Shown here piece by piece: positions 33,626-42,294 of a stretch of DNA of 64,000 nucleotides (positions are counted from its first letter, which is position 1; each line of letters begins with the position of its first letter). The DNA is from an uncultured bacterium (lineage in GTDB: Bacteria > Muiribacteriota > Ozemobacteria > Ozemobacterales > Ozemobacteraceae). The stretch spans positions 1 to 64,000 of the forward strand of contig CALEDQ010000024.1 in NCBI GenBank assembly GCA_937949615.1. The letters are read 5' to 3'. The notes beneath the pieces are model-generated. The model had not been told where the DNA came from. It searched no databases and was given only the letters and a program-made list of their open reading frames with translations. The translations under genes were made by a program, and so were the position numbers.

Positions 33626-35767
33626 ATGAGTTTTATCAGTCCGTGGTTTTTATTAGGTCTGCTCGGCATCGCCGTGCCGGTGTATCTGCATCTTTACTAC
33701 CGCAAAACCCCGGTGCGCAAAGAATTTCCGAGCCTGCGGCTGATAAAGCTGTCTGTGGAATACGTCGCACGCCGTCGCAAAATGCGCAACCTGCTGCTGC
33801 TGGCACTGCGGGTGCTGGCCATAATTCTTGTCGTCATGGCCATGGCGCGGCCGTTTATCGGGCAGAGCGCCAGTGCCGGGGCTTCTTCAGCCACGCCGGC
33901 CGCCTTTGTCGTGCTGCTCGACAACTCGATGTCGATGGGCAGCATTCATCAGGGCATTTCAGTTTATAACACCGCACGCTCGAGGGCTCTCGAAATACTC
34001 GATCAGATGCAGGCCGATGACCGGGCTACGGTTGGCCTGATCAATGACCCCGGCCGGCTGATTTTTCCACAGCTGACCTGGGACAGTGAAGCCCTGAAGA
34101 AAAGCATCGCCAACGCACCTCTGAGTCTGGCCGGTACCAATCTCGCTTCGTCGATACTGCCGGCTCTCAAGCTGCTGGCACCGTTACCGAACTATCGCCG
34201 GGCGGTTTACGTGATTACCGATATGACGGAATCGGCCTGGAAACCCTTCGTTGAAAAATACGACCTGGCAAGAGTCGACAAAGGCATCGATCTGATAATG
34301 GTTCCTGCCGGCAGCACCGCGCCGGAAAACCTTGCCGTAACCGGCCTCGAAGTCGATGCGCCGGTAATTATGAGCGGTCGCAAGGTTCCGGTCAAGATCA
34401 AGGTTGCCAACCACGCAGCGCGGGCCCGCAAGGCCAGACTGACCCTTTCCGTCAACGGTGAGCGCAAGTTCGATCGCGAAATCGAAATCGAAGCCGGCCA
34501 GGAAAAGGAAACCACCATCGAAGTTGCCTTCGCGAAAACCGGCATGAACCATCTGGTCGCGGCTTTGCCCGCCGATGCGCTGCCTTATGATGATGAACGT
34601 CACATTGCGGCGCGGGTTTTCGAACCCTGCCGGGTTCTTCTGGTGAGGCCCGATAACAACCCCGGTCAGCCCGAAAACCGCGAGGATATTTTTGTCAGGT
34701 TCGCCCTGAACCCGCTCAATCGCAGTAAAGAAAATAACTTTGTCGTCGAATCGCGCGGATCAGGCGAAGTTAAGATTCTCGACCCGAAAAATTACGCGGC
34801 GGTTGTGCTGATCAACCAGCGCCACCTCGATGCCGATTTTGTCAGGCGTCTGTCTGATTACCTGCTGGCCGGTGGCAATCTGATCACGTTTCTTGGCGAT
34901 CGCAGCGAGCCTGACTGGTATAACAAGAACCTCATCGACGACCTCGGCGGTGGCTATCTGCTGCCGGCGCGCATATTCAAGCGGGTTGGCAATGCTGTCA
35001 GCAAGACGGTCGGTTATCAGCTCACCGATCTCGATGCCGGTCACCCGGCTTTCAGCCTTTTTGCGCGCGATGGTAACGGTGACCCGGGTCGGGCGCAGAT
35101 TTTTGAATTTTTTCAGGTGCGGCCGAACCCGACCGCAATGCTGTTGAGCCGCCTGAGCCACGGCCTGCCTGGCATTGTCGAAGAAAAGCGCGGCCGTGGC
35201 CGCTCGATGCTCGTTACTTTCACCGCCGACACCAGCTGGAGCAACTGGCCGGTGCGCCCGACCTGGCTGCCATTTCTGCATCAGACACTGATTGCTATGA
35301 TCACTGCCAGCGATGTCAATATCGGCAGCATCAGACCCGGAATGCCGGTTTCGGCCACCATCAGCGCCGAAGCGAACGACAAGATCGTTCTCAAATTGCC
35401 TGACGGCAGTGAAAAAGCTGTTTCAACGCAGGTTGCCGCCCAGGGGCTGATTCATTTCACGACCCGCGACACCGATCAGGCCGGATATTACGAGATTTAT
35501 ACCGCTGGTGGTAAAAAGCTCGTCACCGCCTTTGCGGTCAACCCGCCACCTGAAGAAAGCCGCCTCGACCGCATCAATCTGCGCAAAATTCCGCGTTTTA
35601 TCCCGCTGACGCATGAGGCCGGCCGTGGCCCCGGCGTTAAGGAAAAAGTCTCGCGCCTGCGCGATGGCTACGATCTCGGTGGCGCCGCTCTGCTGGTTCT
35701 TGCTCTGCTGGCTCTCTGCGAAAGCTGGGCCGCCAACCTCCCCGCCGCTAAAAAGGGGGATTACTGA
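33626..35767 (+). CDS. BatA-like membrane protein with VWA domain
   Basis: The N-terminus matches the BatA/aerotolerance type: a first hydrophobic helix SFISPWFLLGLLGIAVPVYLHLYYR (about 2-26), then LLLLALRVLAIILVVMAMARPF (about 56-77). A VWA domain follows with MIDAS DNSMS (about 98-102). The central region is Ig-like (about 230-310), then a GATase-like part (about 400-540), and a C-terminal TM (GGAALLVLALLALCESWAA). At 713 residues it is much longer than simple BatA proteins. It lies between the DUF58 gene and another VWA gene, with 6 nt to the former and direct abutment to the latter. Confidence 0.88.
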   Translation: MSFISPWFLLGLLGIAVPVYLHLYYRKTPVRKEFPSLRLIKLSVEYVARRRKMRNLLLLALRVLAIILVVMAMARPFIGQSASAGASSATPAAFVVLLDNSMSMGSIHQGISVYNTARSRALEILDQMQADDRATVGLINDPGRLIFPQLTWDSEALKKSIANAPLSLAGTNLASSILPALKLLAPLPNYRRAVYVITDMTESAWKPFVEKYDLARVDKGIDLIMVPAGSTAPENLAVTGLEVDAPVIMSGRKVPVKIKVANHAARARKARLTLSVNGERKFDREIEIEAGQEKETTIEVAFAKTGMNHLVAALPADALPYDDERHIAARVFEPCRVLLVRPDNNPGQPENREDIFVRFALNPLNRSKENNFVVESRGSGEVKILDPKNYAAVVLINQRHLDADFVRRLSDYLLAGGNLITFLGDRSEPDWYNKNLIDDLGGGYLLPARIFKRVGNAVSKTVGYQLTDLDAGHPAFSLFARDGNGDPGRAQIFEFFQVRPNPTAMLLSRLSHGLPGIVEEKRGRGRSMLVTFTADTSWSNWPVRPTWLPFLHQTLIAMITASDVNIGSIRPGMPVSATISAEANDKIVLKLPDGSEKAVSTQVAAQGLIHFTTRDTDQAGYYEIYTAGGKKLVTAFAVNPPPEESRLDRINLRKIPRFIPLTHEAGRGPGVKEKVSRLRDGYDLGGAALLVLALLALCESWAANLPAAKKGDY

Positions 35768-38032
35768 ATGTTTCTGCTAAGACTGTTAGGCTTCAATACC
35801 GGGCCGATCCGGGCAATCGAATCGGCCGGTCTGCATCTCGGCTGGGGCTGGGCCGGTCTGGTTCTGACCCTGCTGGTGATGCTGCCGATTGCCTGGCTTA
35901 CTTATCGCTGTGAAGGCAAGAATATTCCGGCGGCAATGCGGCGGCGCCTGCTTTCGCTGCGCCTGGCCTGGATAATGCTGCTGGCTTTGCTTCTGACCGG
36001 GCCGGTTCTGGTTATTTCGGGCTGGATACCGCAGAAAAACCGCCTGGCGGTGATGCTCGACACCTCGCGCAGCATGAGTATCAAATTTCAGGGTGAATCA
36101 CGCCTTGATAGAGTTAAGAAGCTTTTCAACAAAGGTTTTATTAAAAAAATCGAAGACAAAACCGGCATTTTTCCTGAAGTTTTCAGTTTTGCCGACAATG
36201 TTTCACCGGTTTCACGTCAGGAAGTCGAGCAGTTCAATTTCGCTGCCGAAGGCAATCAGACCGACATCAGCGGTGCTTTGCGCAATCTCATGGGCAATCT
36301 CGGTGAGGGCAGTCTGCTCGGCGTCATCATGCTGACCGATGGTGTCAGCACCACCGGCGAAAACCCGCTGACCGCGCTCAGTAATATGCGCACACCGATA
36401 TATTTTGTCGCACCGGGCGACGATGGCGAAGCCCCTGACCTGGCTCTGCACCTGCCAAAACCGCCGGCACTCGGCTATCTGAATTCGAGCGTCAGAGTCA
36501 GGGGCGAGGTCAGTCTGCACCGGCTCGCCACCTCAGCGGTAGAAGTAACGATTACCCGTGACGGCAAGCCATTCACGACTGCCATTGCCAGCTTTGCCGC
36601 CGATACCGGTCGCGCGCCTTTCGCTTTCAGCATTCCCTGTGATATCGAAGGCAGTTTCCGTTTTGAGATGACGATTCCGGGCGTCGCTGACGAGTTGACC
36701 GCCGACAACAACAGGGCCGGCTTTCTGCTGAAAGTCGTCAGAGAACGCCTGAATGTGCTGGCTTTGAGCGGCCGGCCAACCTGGGACATGAAATTCATCG
36801 GCAACGCCCTGTCGACTGATCCGAACGCCAGGCTGACACACTGGGTGAGAATACGCGATGATCGCTGGGTATGTTCGCGTGATTTCAAACCCGAACGGGC
36901 GGTAAATGCGCTTAATCTCAGCGATGATCTCAAAAATGCCGACGTGGTTGTGCTCAATGGCATGCCGCACAGCTTTCTGCAGCCCATCGAAGCCGAGCTT
37001 ATCAAACGCCTCGAAGCCGGCAGCATCGGCATGCTGGTTCTGCCTTCAGGGCAGACCTTTGCCGAACTTGGCTACGCCGGCACCGAAATCGGCGCGCGCC
37101 TGCCGGTAAATATCGGCGATGAGCTCTGGCGTGGTAATCCCGGCAATATGGTGCTGCCATCGAGTGAAACGCCATACAATTTCTTGAGGCTCGTCGACGA
37201 CCCGATTCAGAATCTCGAATTCTTCGCGACCCTGCCGAAATTTGACGGGCTTTATGAATACAGCGGTCTGAAACCAGGCGCTGAAATACTTATCAGATCG
37301 ACGGTGCGCGGGGCTTCTGATTTGCTGCCGTTCATGCTGCAGAGCCGAGCCGGTCAGGGCCATGTAATCATGCTTGCTGGCGGGCCGGTCTGGCCGGTCG
37401 GCTTCAGGCTGGTGCCGACCGATCGTGGCATTTCACCATTCTCGGCGATGATGGTCAATATGTTCAAATGGCTTGCCAATCGCCGTGAAGACGCTCAGAT
37501 AAGTCTTGAACTGCCCTCGTCACGTGGTTACGTCGGGCAGGCAACCAGCGTCAGAGTCTGGGTTCTCGACAGCAAAAACCAGCTGCAGGCCAATGCTCAG
37601 GTGATGCTTACCATCAGAGATGAAAAAAACAATGCCAACAGCGTTCAGTGCATCGAAACCTCAGAACGCGGCTGCTATGAAGCAGCTTTTGTGCCGGCTT
37701 TCCGTGGCCTGCACAAGATTGAGGCCGAAGCCCGCTATCAGGGCCGTGAACTCGGCCGAACTACCGGCGAAATGCTTGTCGAAATGCCAACTGCCGAATT
37801 TGACGAGCCGGTAATCCGTGAAGCCATGCTGCGCCAACTTGCCAGCGAAACCGGCGGCCTGTTCGCCACCGATGCCGATGCCGAAAAAATCATCGCTGCC
37901 ATCGATTCGGTTCCTGGCCAGAAGCTTGAAAGCCGCAGTCTCGACCTGCGCGACAGCTGGCTGCTGCTTCTGGTTCTGCTGCTCCTGCCCATTGCAGAAT
38001 GGTATCTGCGCCGCACCGGAGGTTTAAGCTGA
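35768..38032 (+). CDS. membrane VWA/GATase-like protein, 754 aa
   Basis: Two N-terminal hydrophobic helices (about 25-45 and 61-80) precede a VWA domain with MIDAS DTSRS (about 98-102) and MLTDGVSTTGENP (about 190). A middle domain with an ADVVVLNGMPHS segment (about 395) and a small-residue-rich GMLVLPSG (about 422) resembles glutamine-amidotransferase-like folds that lack the catalytic Cys. A C-terminal TM lies at 735-752. The ATG abuts the upstream TGA. Together with the previous protein it likely forms the membrane part of the MoxR-VWA assembly. Confidence 0.85.
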   Translation: MFLLRLLGFNTGPIRAIESAGLHLGWGWAGLVLTLLVMLPIAWLTYRCEGKNIPAAMRRRLLSLRLAWIMLLALLLTGPVLVISGWIPQKNRLAVMLDTSRSMSIKFQGESRLDRVKKLFNKGFIKKIEDKTGIFPEVFSFADNVSPVSRQEVEQFNFAAEGNQTDISGALRNLMGNLGEGSLLGVIMLTDGVSTTGENPLTALSNMRTPIYFVAPGDDGEAPDLALHLPKPPALGYLNSSVRVRGEVSLHRLATSAVEVTITRDGKPFTTAIASFAADTGRAPFAFSIPCDIEGSFRFEMTIPGVADELTADNNRAGFLLKVVRERLNVLALSGRPTWDMKFIGNALSTDPNARLTHWVRIRDDRWVCSRDFKPERAVNALNLSDDLKNADVVVLNGMPHSFLQPIEAELIKRLEAGSIGMLVLPSGQTFAELGYAGTEIGARLPVNIGDELWRGNPGNMVLPSSETPYNFLRLVDDPIQNLEFFATLPKFDGLYEYSGLKPGAEILIRSTVRGASDLLPFMLQSRAGQGHVIMLAGGPVWPVGFRLVPTDRGISPFSAMMVNMFKWLANRREDAQISLELPSSRGYVGQATSVRVWVLDSKNQLQANAQVMLTIRDEKNNANSVQCIETSERGCYEAAFVPAFRGLHKIEAEARYQGRELGRTTGEMLVEMPTAEFDEPVIREAMLRQLASETGGLFATDADAEKIIAAIDSVPGQKLESRSLDLRDSWLLLLVLLLLPIAEWYLRRTGGLS

Positions 38033-38727
38033 TGATCAACCCCCGTCATAATTTTATCTTCAACTCTGCCGCAACGCCTTTGTTGTTACTGCTGCTGGCG
38101 CTGACACTGCCGCTGACAGCGGGCGAATTCGATCGCATGGTGATTCCGCGGGTTAAATACGACGGCGGCGGCGACTGGTATGTCGGCCCGACCTCGATGC
38201 CGAATCTGCTCAAACAGGCGGGTGAGCGGCTGAATATGCCAGTGCAGGTCGAAAATATTGCGGTTTCGATTTCCGATCCTGAACTTTTCCGTTACCCGAT
38301 GCTGTTTCTCACCGGACACGGACAGGTGCGCTTCAAAGATCACGAAATCAATACGCTGCTGACTTATCTCGATAACGGTGGCTTTCTCTGGGTAAACGAC
38401 AGTTACGGCCTTGACAAATACATCAGGCGCGAGATCAGGCGTCTCTACCCCGATCGCGAACTGGTTCTGCTGCCGACTGATCACCCGATTTTCTCGATGA
38501 TGTATGATTTTAAAGACGGGCTGCCGAAAATTCACGAACACGACGCGAAACCACCGGCTGCCTATGCGCTTTTCGACAAGGGGCGCATGAAAATTCTCTA
38601 TACCTACGAGTCCGATATCGGCGATGGCCTTGAAGACGCCGGGATTCATACCAACGACACCCCCGAAATCAGGGAAAAAGCCATGCAGATGGCTCTCAAT
38701 ATCCTGGTTTACGTGATGATGCAGTGA
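38032..38727 (+). CDS. DUF4159 domain protein
   Basis: Start at ATG 38032, which overlaps the upstream TGA by 1 nt; a longer frame starts inside the preceding gene and is less likely. A signal peptide (about 10-33) precedes the DUF4159 domain: VIPRVKYDGGGDWY, PMLFLTGHG (about 82-90), and GGFLWVNDSYG (about 112-122). DUF4159 belongs to the GATase-like superfamily and usually occurs with MoxR/DUF58/VWA genes. At 231 residues it is of normal size. Exported or periplasmic; the activity is unknown. Confidence 0.88.
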   Translation: MINPRHNFIFNSAATPLLLLLLALTLPLTAGEFDRMVIPRVKYDGGGDWYVGPTSMPNLLKQAGERLNMPVQVENIAVSISDPELFRYPMLFLTGHGQVRFKDHEINTLLTYLDNGGFLWVNDSYGLDKYIRREIRRLYPDRELVLLPTDHPIFSMMYDFKDGLPKIHEHDAKPPAAYALFDKGRMKILYTYESDIGDGLEDAGIHTNDTPEIREKAMQMALNILVYVMMQ

Positions 38728-38734
38728 GGTTGCT

Positions 38735-41700
38735 ATGCAGAACGACAACCGGCTGAACCAGTTTCTGCGTGAATTTCCGCAGCTGAAGGAACGCCTGCAG
38801 ATGCGACTGACCGCCTACCGGTCGGGTCGACAGCTGCGGGTTATGATGAAATGCGCCTTCTGGGCCGCCGTTTCATTTTTTATCGGTCTGCTGGTCTTTC
38901 TGCTTGCCGAAAGAACGCCGCTGCAGTCAGAAGGTTTCAGGCTGCTGGCCTCAGCGGTGCTTTATTACATGCTTTTCTGGTGGCTGTGGCACGCACTGAC
39001 GGCTCTTTTTTCGCCCCCGTCACCAACCGCGCTCGCCGTCGAAATCGAGTCGGCAACTGGCCGCTTCAACACCGGCCTTTCTAGTGCTGTCGAATTCCTT
39101 GCCGGTGACAACGCCGCCAGTGACAGCCGCACTTCTGAGACGATGCGCCGCCTCACTATTGCCGAAATGGCAGAAGAAGTCAGCGATGCCGATGTTTCTG
39201 CCTCGCTCAAAGCTTTTTCGCGCCGGCGTTCTGCTTATACCATGCTGGTTTTCGCCGTTCTTGCCTGCATCTGGTATCTTGTTTCGCCCGCCGAAGTTGG
39301 CATCGGCACGCGCCGCCTGCTGTTTCCGTTCACGGCGATTGCTCCATGGTCGACTCTCTCGATCGAGGTCGAGCCCGGGCATGGCCTGGCGGCAATGGGC
39401 GAAAGCATCGAAATTTCGGCCGTTCCGACCCGGCCGGTGAATGAGCCGATCGTTCTCGAACTTTTCGAGCCCGACAAAACCGAGAGCAACCGCGTCGAAA
39501 TGTATCCCGACACCACCGCCTCGCAGAGCCGTTTTGTCTACACCCTCAACTCGCTGCAGGCATCGCTCGACTATCAGGTGCGCTGCGAAAAATTCGTGTC
39601 ACAGAGGTTTTCGATCAAAGTCATGCCGCGCCCGCAGGTCAAACGCCTGCAGGTGACGCTTTTTCAGCCAGCTTACGTTGCCACCGGCCCGGTCAAACTT
39701 CCGGAAAACGCCGGCGACGGCGAAGCATTGACCGGCAGCCGGGTGCGCCTCGATGTTTTCGCCGATCAGAAACTGTCTGTCGGCGGTATCGTACTGCAGG
39801 CGGGTGCGACCCAGACCTGCGAAATTCGCAATAACAACGAATTCAGCTATGAATTTGCCCTGGCTACCGATACCAGTTATTCAATCTACCTGCAGAACGA
39901 AATCGGCCTGATCAACGAAAAGCCGGTTGTTTACAGCCTTAAAGCCAGGAATGATGCGTCGCCGACTGTCGAATTGCTCAAACCGGCCGCCGATATCCCT
40001 TTCCCGACATCGAAAAGGCTTGATATCAAGGCCGTTGGCCGTGACGACTACGGTATCAAGGCCATGGTGCTTTATTATAGCGTCGGTGAGCGCAGTTCGC
40101 TGATTCCGCAGAATATGAAGTCTGATTTCAGGCCGATGCCGGAATACGAAGTCGAATTTCCCTGGATGCTCGATACACTGGCATTGCAGCCCGGCACCCG
40201 GGTCAGCTATTTCGTGCAGGTCGAAGATGCGCAGCAGCCGCAGCCGAACCTGGCTTCGACGACGACTTATTTTATCAACATGCCGTCGATGTATGACATG
40301 TATCGTGGCGAAGAGGCCTCGCAGGGCGAGGTGAGCGAGCAGCTCGAAAAGTATCTCGAAAATCAGAAGCTGCGCAAAGAAGCACTGATGAAGGCCTACG
40401 AAGAGATCAAGCACGAAGAGAAACTCGATTTCGAGGCGCAGCAGGCGATCGAAAAAGCTCTCGAGCAGGGCGAAAAGTCGGCAAAGGAAGCCGAAGATAT
40501 TCTCGAAAACTTCAAGAAGCTGCAGCAGAACATGGAAAACAACCCGTTCAGCTCGCCCGAAGCCCTCGAGCGCATGCAGAAAGTAAGTGAACTGATGAAC
40601 GAAGTGCTCGATGATGAAACGAAAAAGATGATGCAGCAGCTGCGCGATTCGCTGCAGGACATGAAAATCGACCCGAAAGACATTCAGAAATACGAAGAGG
40701 CCTTCAAGATGGAAGAATACCTCAAAGGCCTCGACCGCACCATCGACCTGCTCGAACAGGTACGTGAACAGCAGAAATTCAATTCACTCGCCAACGCTAT
40801 CGAAGACCTGCACAAGCGTCAGCAGCAGATTGCCTCGGAAACTGCAGCTCTCAACGAGAAAATGAAGAGCGGCGAGCTCAGCGCCGAAGAAGAGGCGCAG
40901 CTGAAAGACCTTAAAGACCAGCAGGAAAAGATCAACAAAGAGCTTGAACAGCTGCAGAAACAGGCTGAAGAGATGACCGCTAACCGCAAGAATGAAGATT
41001 ACAAGCAGAACCCCATGCTTGAAGACGTTAAGAACATTCGCGATCAGATGAAAAACGACGACTATCAGAAGCGCGGCGAAGATATCAAACAGGATATGGC
41101 GCAGAAGAGTCTTGATTCAGCCGCTGAGAAGCAGCAGAGCATGCTCAAGTTTCTCGATGCGCTTAAGAAAAATGCTGAACAGATCAGTCAGCAGTGCCAG
41201 AGCTGCTCTGGTTCACAGCTCGATCTTTCTGCTTATATCAGCCGGGCATTGCGCGTTTCGCACGACCAGGAAGCCCTGTATCATGAAATAAATGAAATGC
41301 CGAATCAGTTTATGCGTGGTCAGCAGCCGCAGATCGAGGGCATAATCGATCAGGTTTCGCTGTTGCAGGTGCTTGTCAAACAGCAGGGTGCCGAGCTCGA
41401 AGTCGATCTCGACCAGCTGATAAAAAGCAGTTTTGCCGTTGATCCGACTGCGGTTGAGGCTATAAAAGGCTCGCAGCGGCTGTTTTCGAATATCGTCAAG
41501 AATCTCGAAGACCGGGCTCTCGACCAGGCCTGGGAAGACCAGCAGGAAATCATTCGCAGCTTCAACCGTCTGGCGGCTGAACTGATGCGCGCTCAGGATA
41601 AATCTGGCAACAGCGGCTCGTCGTCGAACCCGATGGATGCCCTGCAGCAGTTTAAAAATCTTACCCGCCGCCAGTTGAGCCTTTATCAGCAGATGATGAA

Positions 41701-42172
41701 GCGCCAGATGTCGCCGGGCGGCCAGTCGCCGGAAGAAATGAAACGCCTGGCCATGGAACAGCGACAGATTCGTGAAGCTCTTGAAAAACTGATGCGCGAA
41801 AACCGCCAGCAGATGAACTCAATGGGCCGTCTCGAAGATGTCATGAAAGACATGCAGGATGTCGAAACCCAGATTCTCAACCCCGAAATGCGCCAGAAGG
41901 TCGCCGAAAAGCAGAAATCGATCTATGACCGCATGCTGCGCGCCCAGAAGGCGATTAAAGATCGCGACGAAGAGAGCGAAGAACGCAAAGCCCGCAAGGC
42001 CAGCGAAATCATACAGCAGCAGCCAGATAAACCGATTGGCGAAATCGGTTCAGATACGAGAGATCTGAGCAAAGACTTCACCGGCGACCTGAAAGAGGAA
42101 TTTCCGCCGTCGTATAAGCCGTTGCTGAACGATTATTACAAATCCCTGAATATCTACGGGGGTGAAAAATGA
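38735..42172 (+). CDS. large membrane/coiled-coil protein, DUF4175-like, 1145 aa
   Basis: Three TMs (about 37-58, 68-90, 164-185) precede an Ig-like extracytoplasmic region (about 200-520). The rest (about 530-1145) is dominated by Glu/Lys/Gln-rich coiled coils. A CxxC (CQSC) lies near residue 828. This order of N-terminal TMs, beta domain and long coiled coil resembles DUF4175-type proteins that accompany MoxR/DUF58 operons. It overlaps the downstream start at ATGA. It may be the long structural arm of the complex across the periplasm. Confidence 0.8.
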   Translation: MQNDNRLNQFLREFPQLKERLQMRLTAYRSGRQLRVMMKCAFWAAVSFFIGLLVFLLAERTPLQSEGFRLLASAVLYYMLFWWLWHALTALFSPPSPTALAVEIESATGRFNTGLSSAVEFLAGDNAASDSRTSETMRRLTIAEMAEEVSDADVSASLKAFSRRRSAYTMLVFAVLACIWYLVSPAEVGIGTRRLLFPFTAIAPWSTLSIEVEPGHGLAAMGESIEISAVPTRPVNEPIVLELFEPDKTESNRVEMYPDTTASQSRFVYTLNSLQASLDYQVRCEKFVSQRFSIKVMPRPQVKRLQVTLFQPAYVATGPVKLPENAGDGEALTGSRVRLDVFADQKLSVGGIVLQAGATQTCEIRNNNEFSYEFALATDTSYSIYLQNEIGLINEKPVVYSLKARNDASPTVELLKPAADIPFPTSKRLDIKAVGRDDYGIKAMVLYYSVGERSSLIPQNMKSDFRPMPEYEVEFPWMLDTLALQPGTRVSYFVQVEDAQQPQPNLASTTTYFINMPSMYDMYRGEEASQGEVSEQLEKYLENQKLRKEALMKAYEEIKHEEKLDFEAQQAIEKALEQGEKSAKEAEDILENFKKLQQNMENNPFSSPEALERMQKVSELMNEVLDDETKKMMQQLRDSLQDMKIDPKDIQKYEEAFKMEEYLKGLDRTIDLLEQVREQQKFNSLANAIEDLHKRQQQIASETAALNEKMKSGELSAEEEAQLKDLKDQQEKINKELEQLQKQAEEMTANRKNEDYKQNPMLEDVKNIRDQMKNDDYQKRGEDIKQDMAQKSLDSAAEKQQSMLKFLDALKKNAEQISQQCQSCSGSQLDLSAYISRALRVSHDQEALYHEINEMPNQFMRGQQPQIEGIIDQVSLLQVLVKQQGAELEVDLDQLIKSSFAVDPTAVEAIKGSQRLFSNIVKNLEDRALDQAWEDQQEIIRSFNRLAAELMRAQDKSGNSGSSSNPMDALQQFKNLTRRQLSLYQQMMKRQMSPGGQSPEEMKRLAMEQRQIREALEKLMRENRQQMNSMGRLEDVMKDMQDVETQILNPEMRQKVAEKQKSIYDRMLRAQKAIKDRDEESEERKARKASEIIQQQPDKPIGEIGSDTRDLSKDFTGDLKEEFPPSYKPLLNDYYKSLNIYGGEK

Positions 42173-42178
42173 GAAAGC

Positions 42179-42290
42179 ATTCGTCATTCCCGCGAATCCC
42201 GTCATTTATTTCGGTCCCTGAGCTTGTCGAAGGGCCGTGCAGGCGAGAATCTAACAATGTCTTTAACCAGATGCCTGCGAAAGCAGGCAT
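42179..42290. repeat. REP-like element at a gene junction
   Basis: It contains CGTCATTCCCGCGAA (about 42184-42198), a CCTGAGCTTGTCGAAGGGCC segment (about 42218-42237), and a hairpin ATGCCTGC-GAAA-GCAGGCAT (42271-42290). These are classic pieces of dispersed palindromic repeats. It sits directly after the ATGA overlap and is open in frame, so the downstream gene could read through it. Confidence 0.8.
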
Positions 42291-42294
42291 GGCG

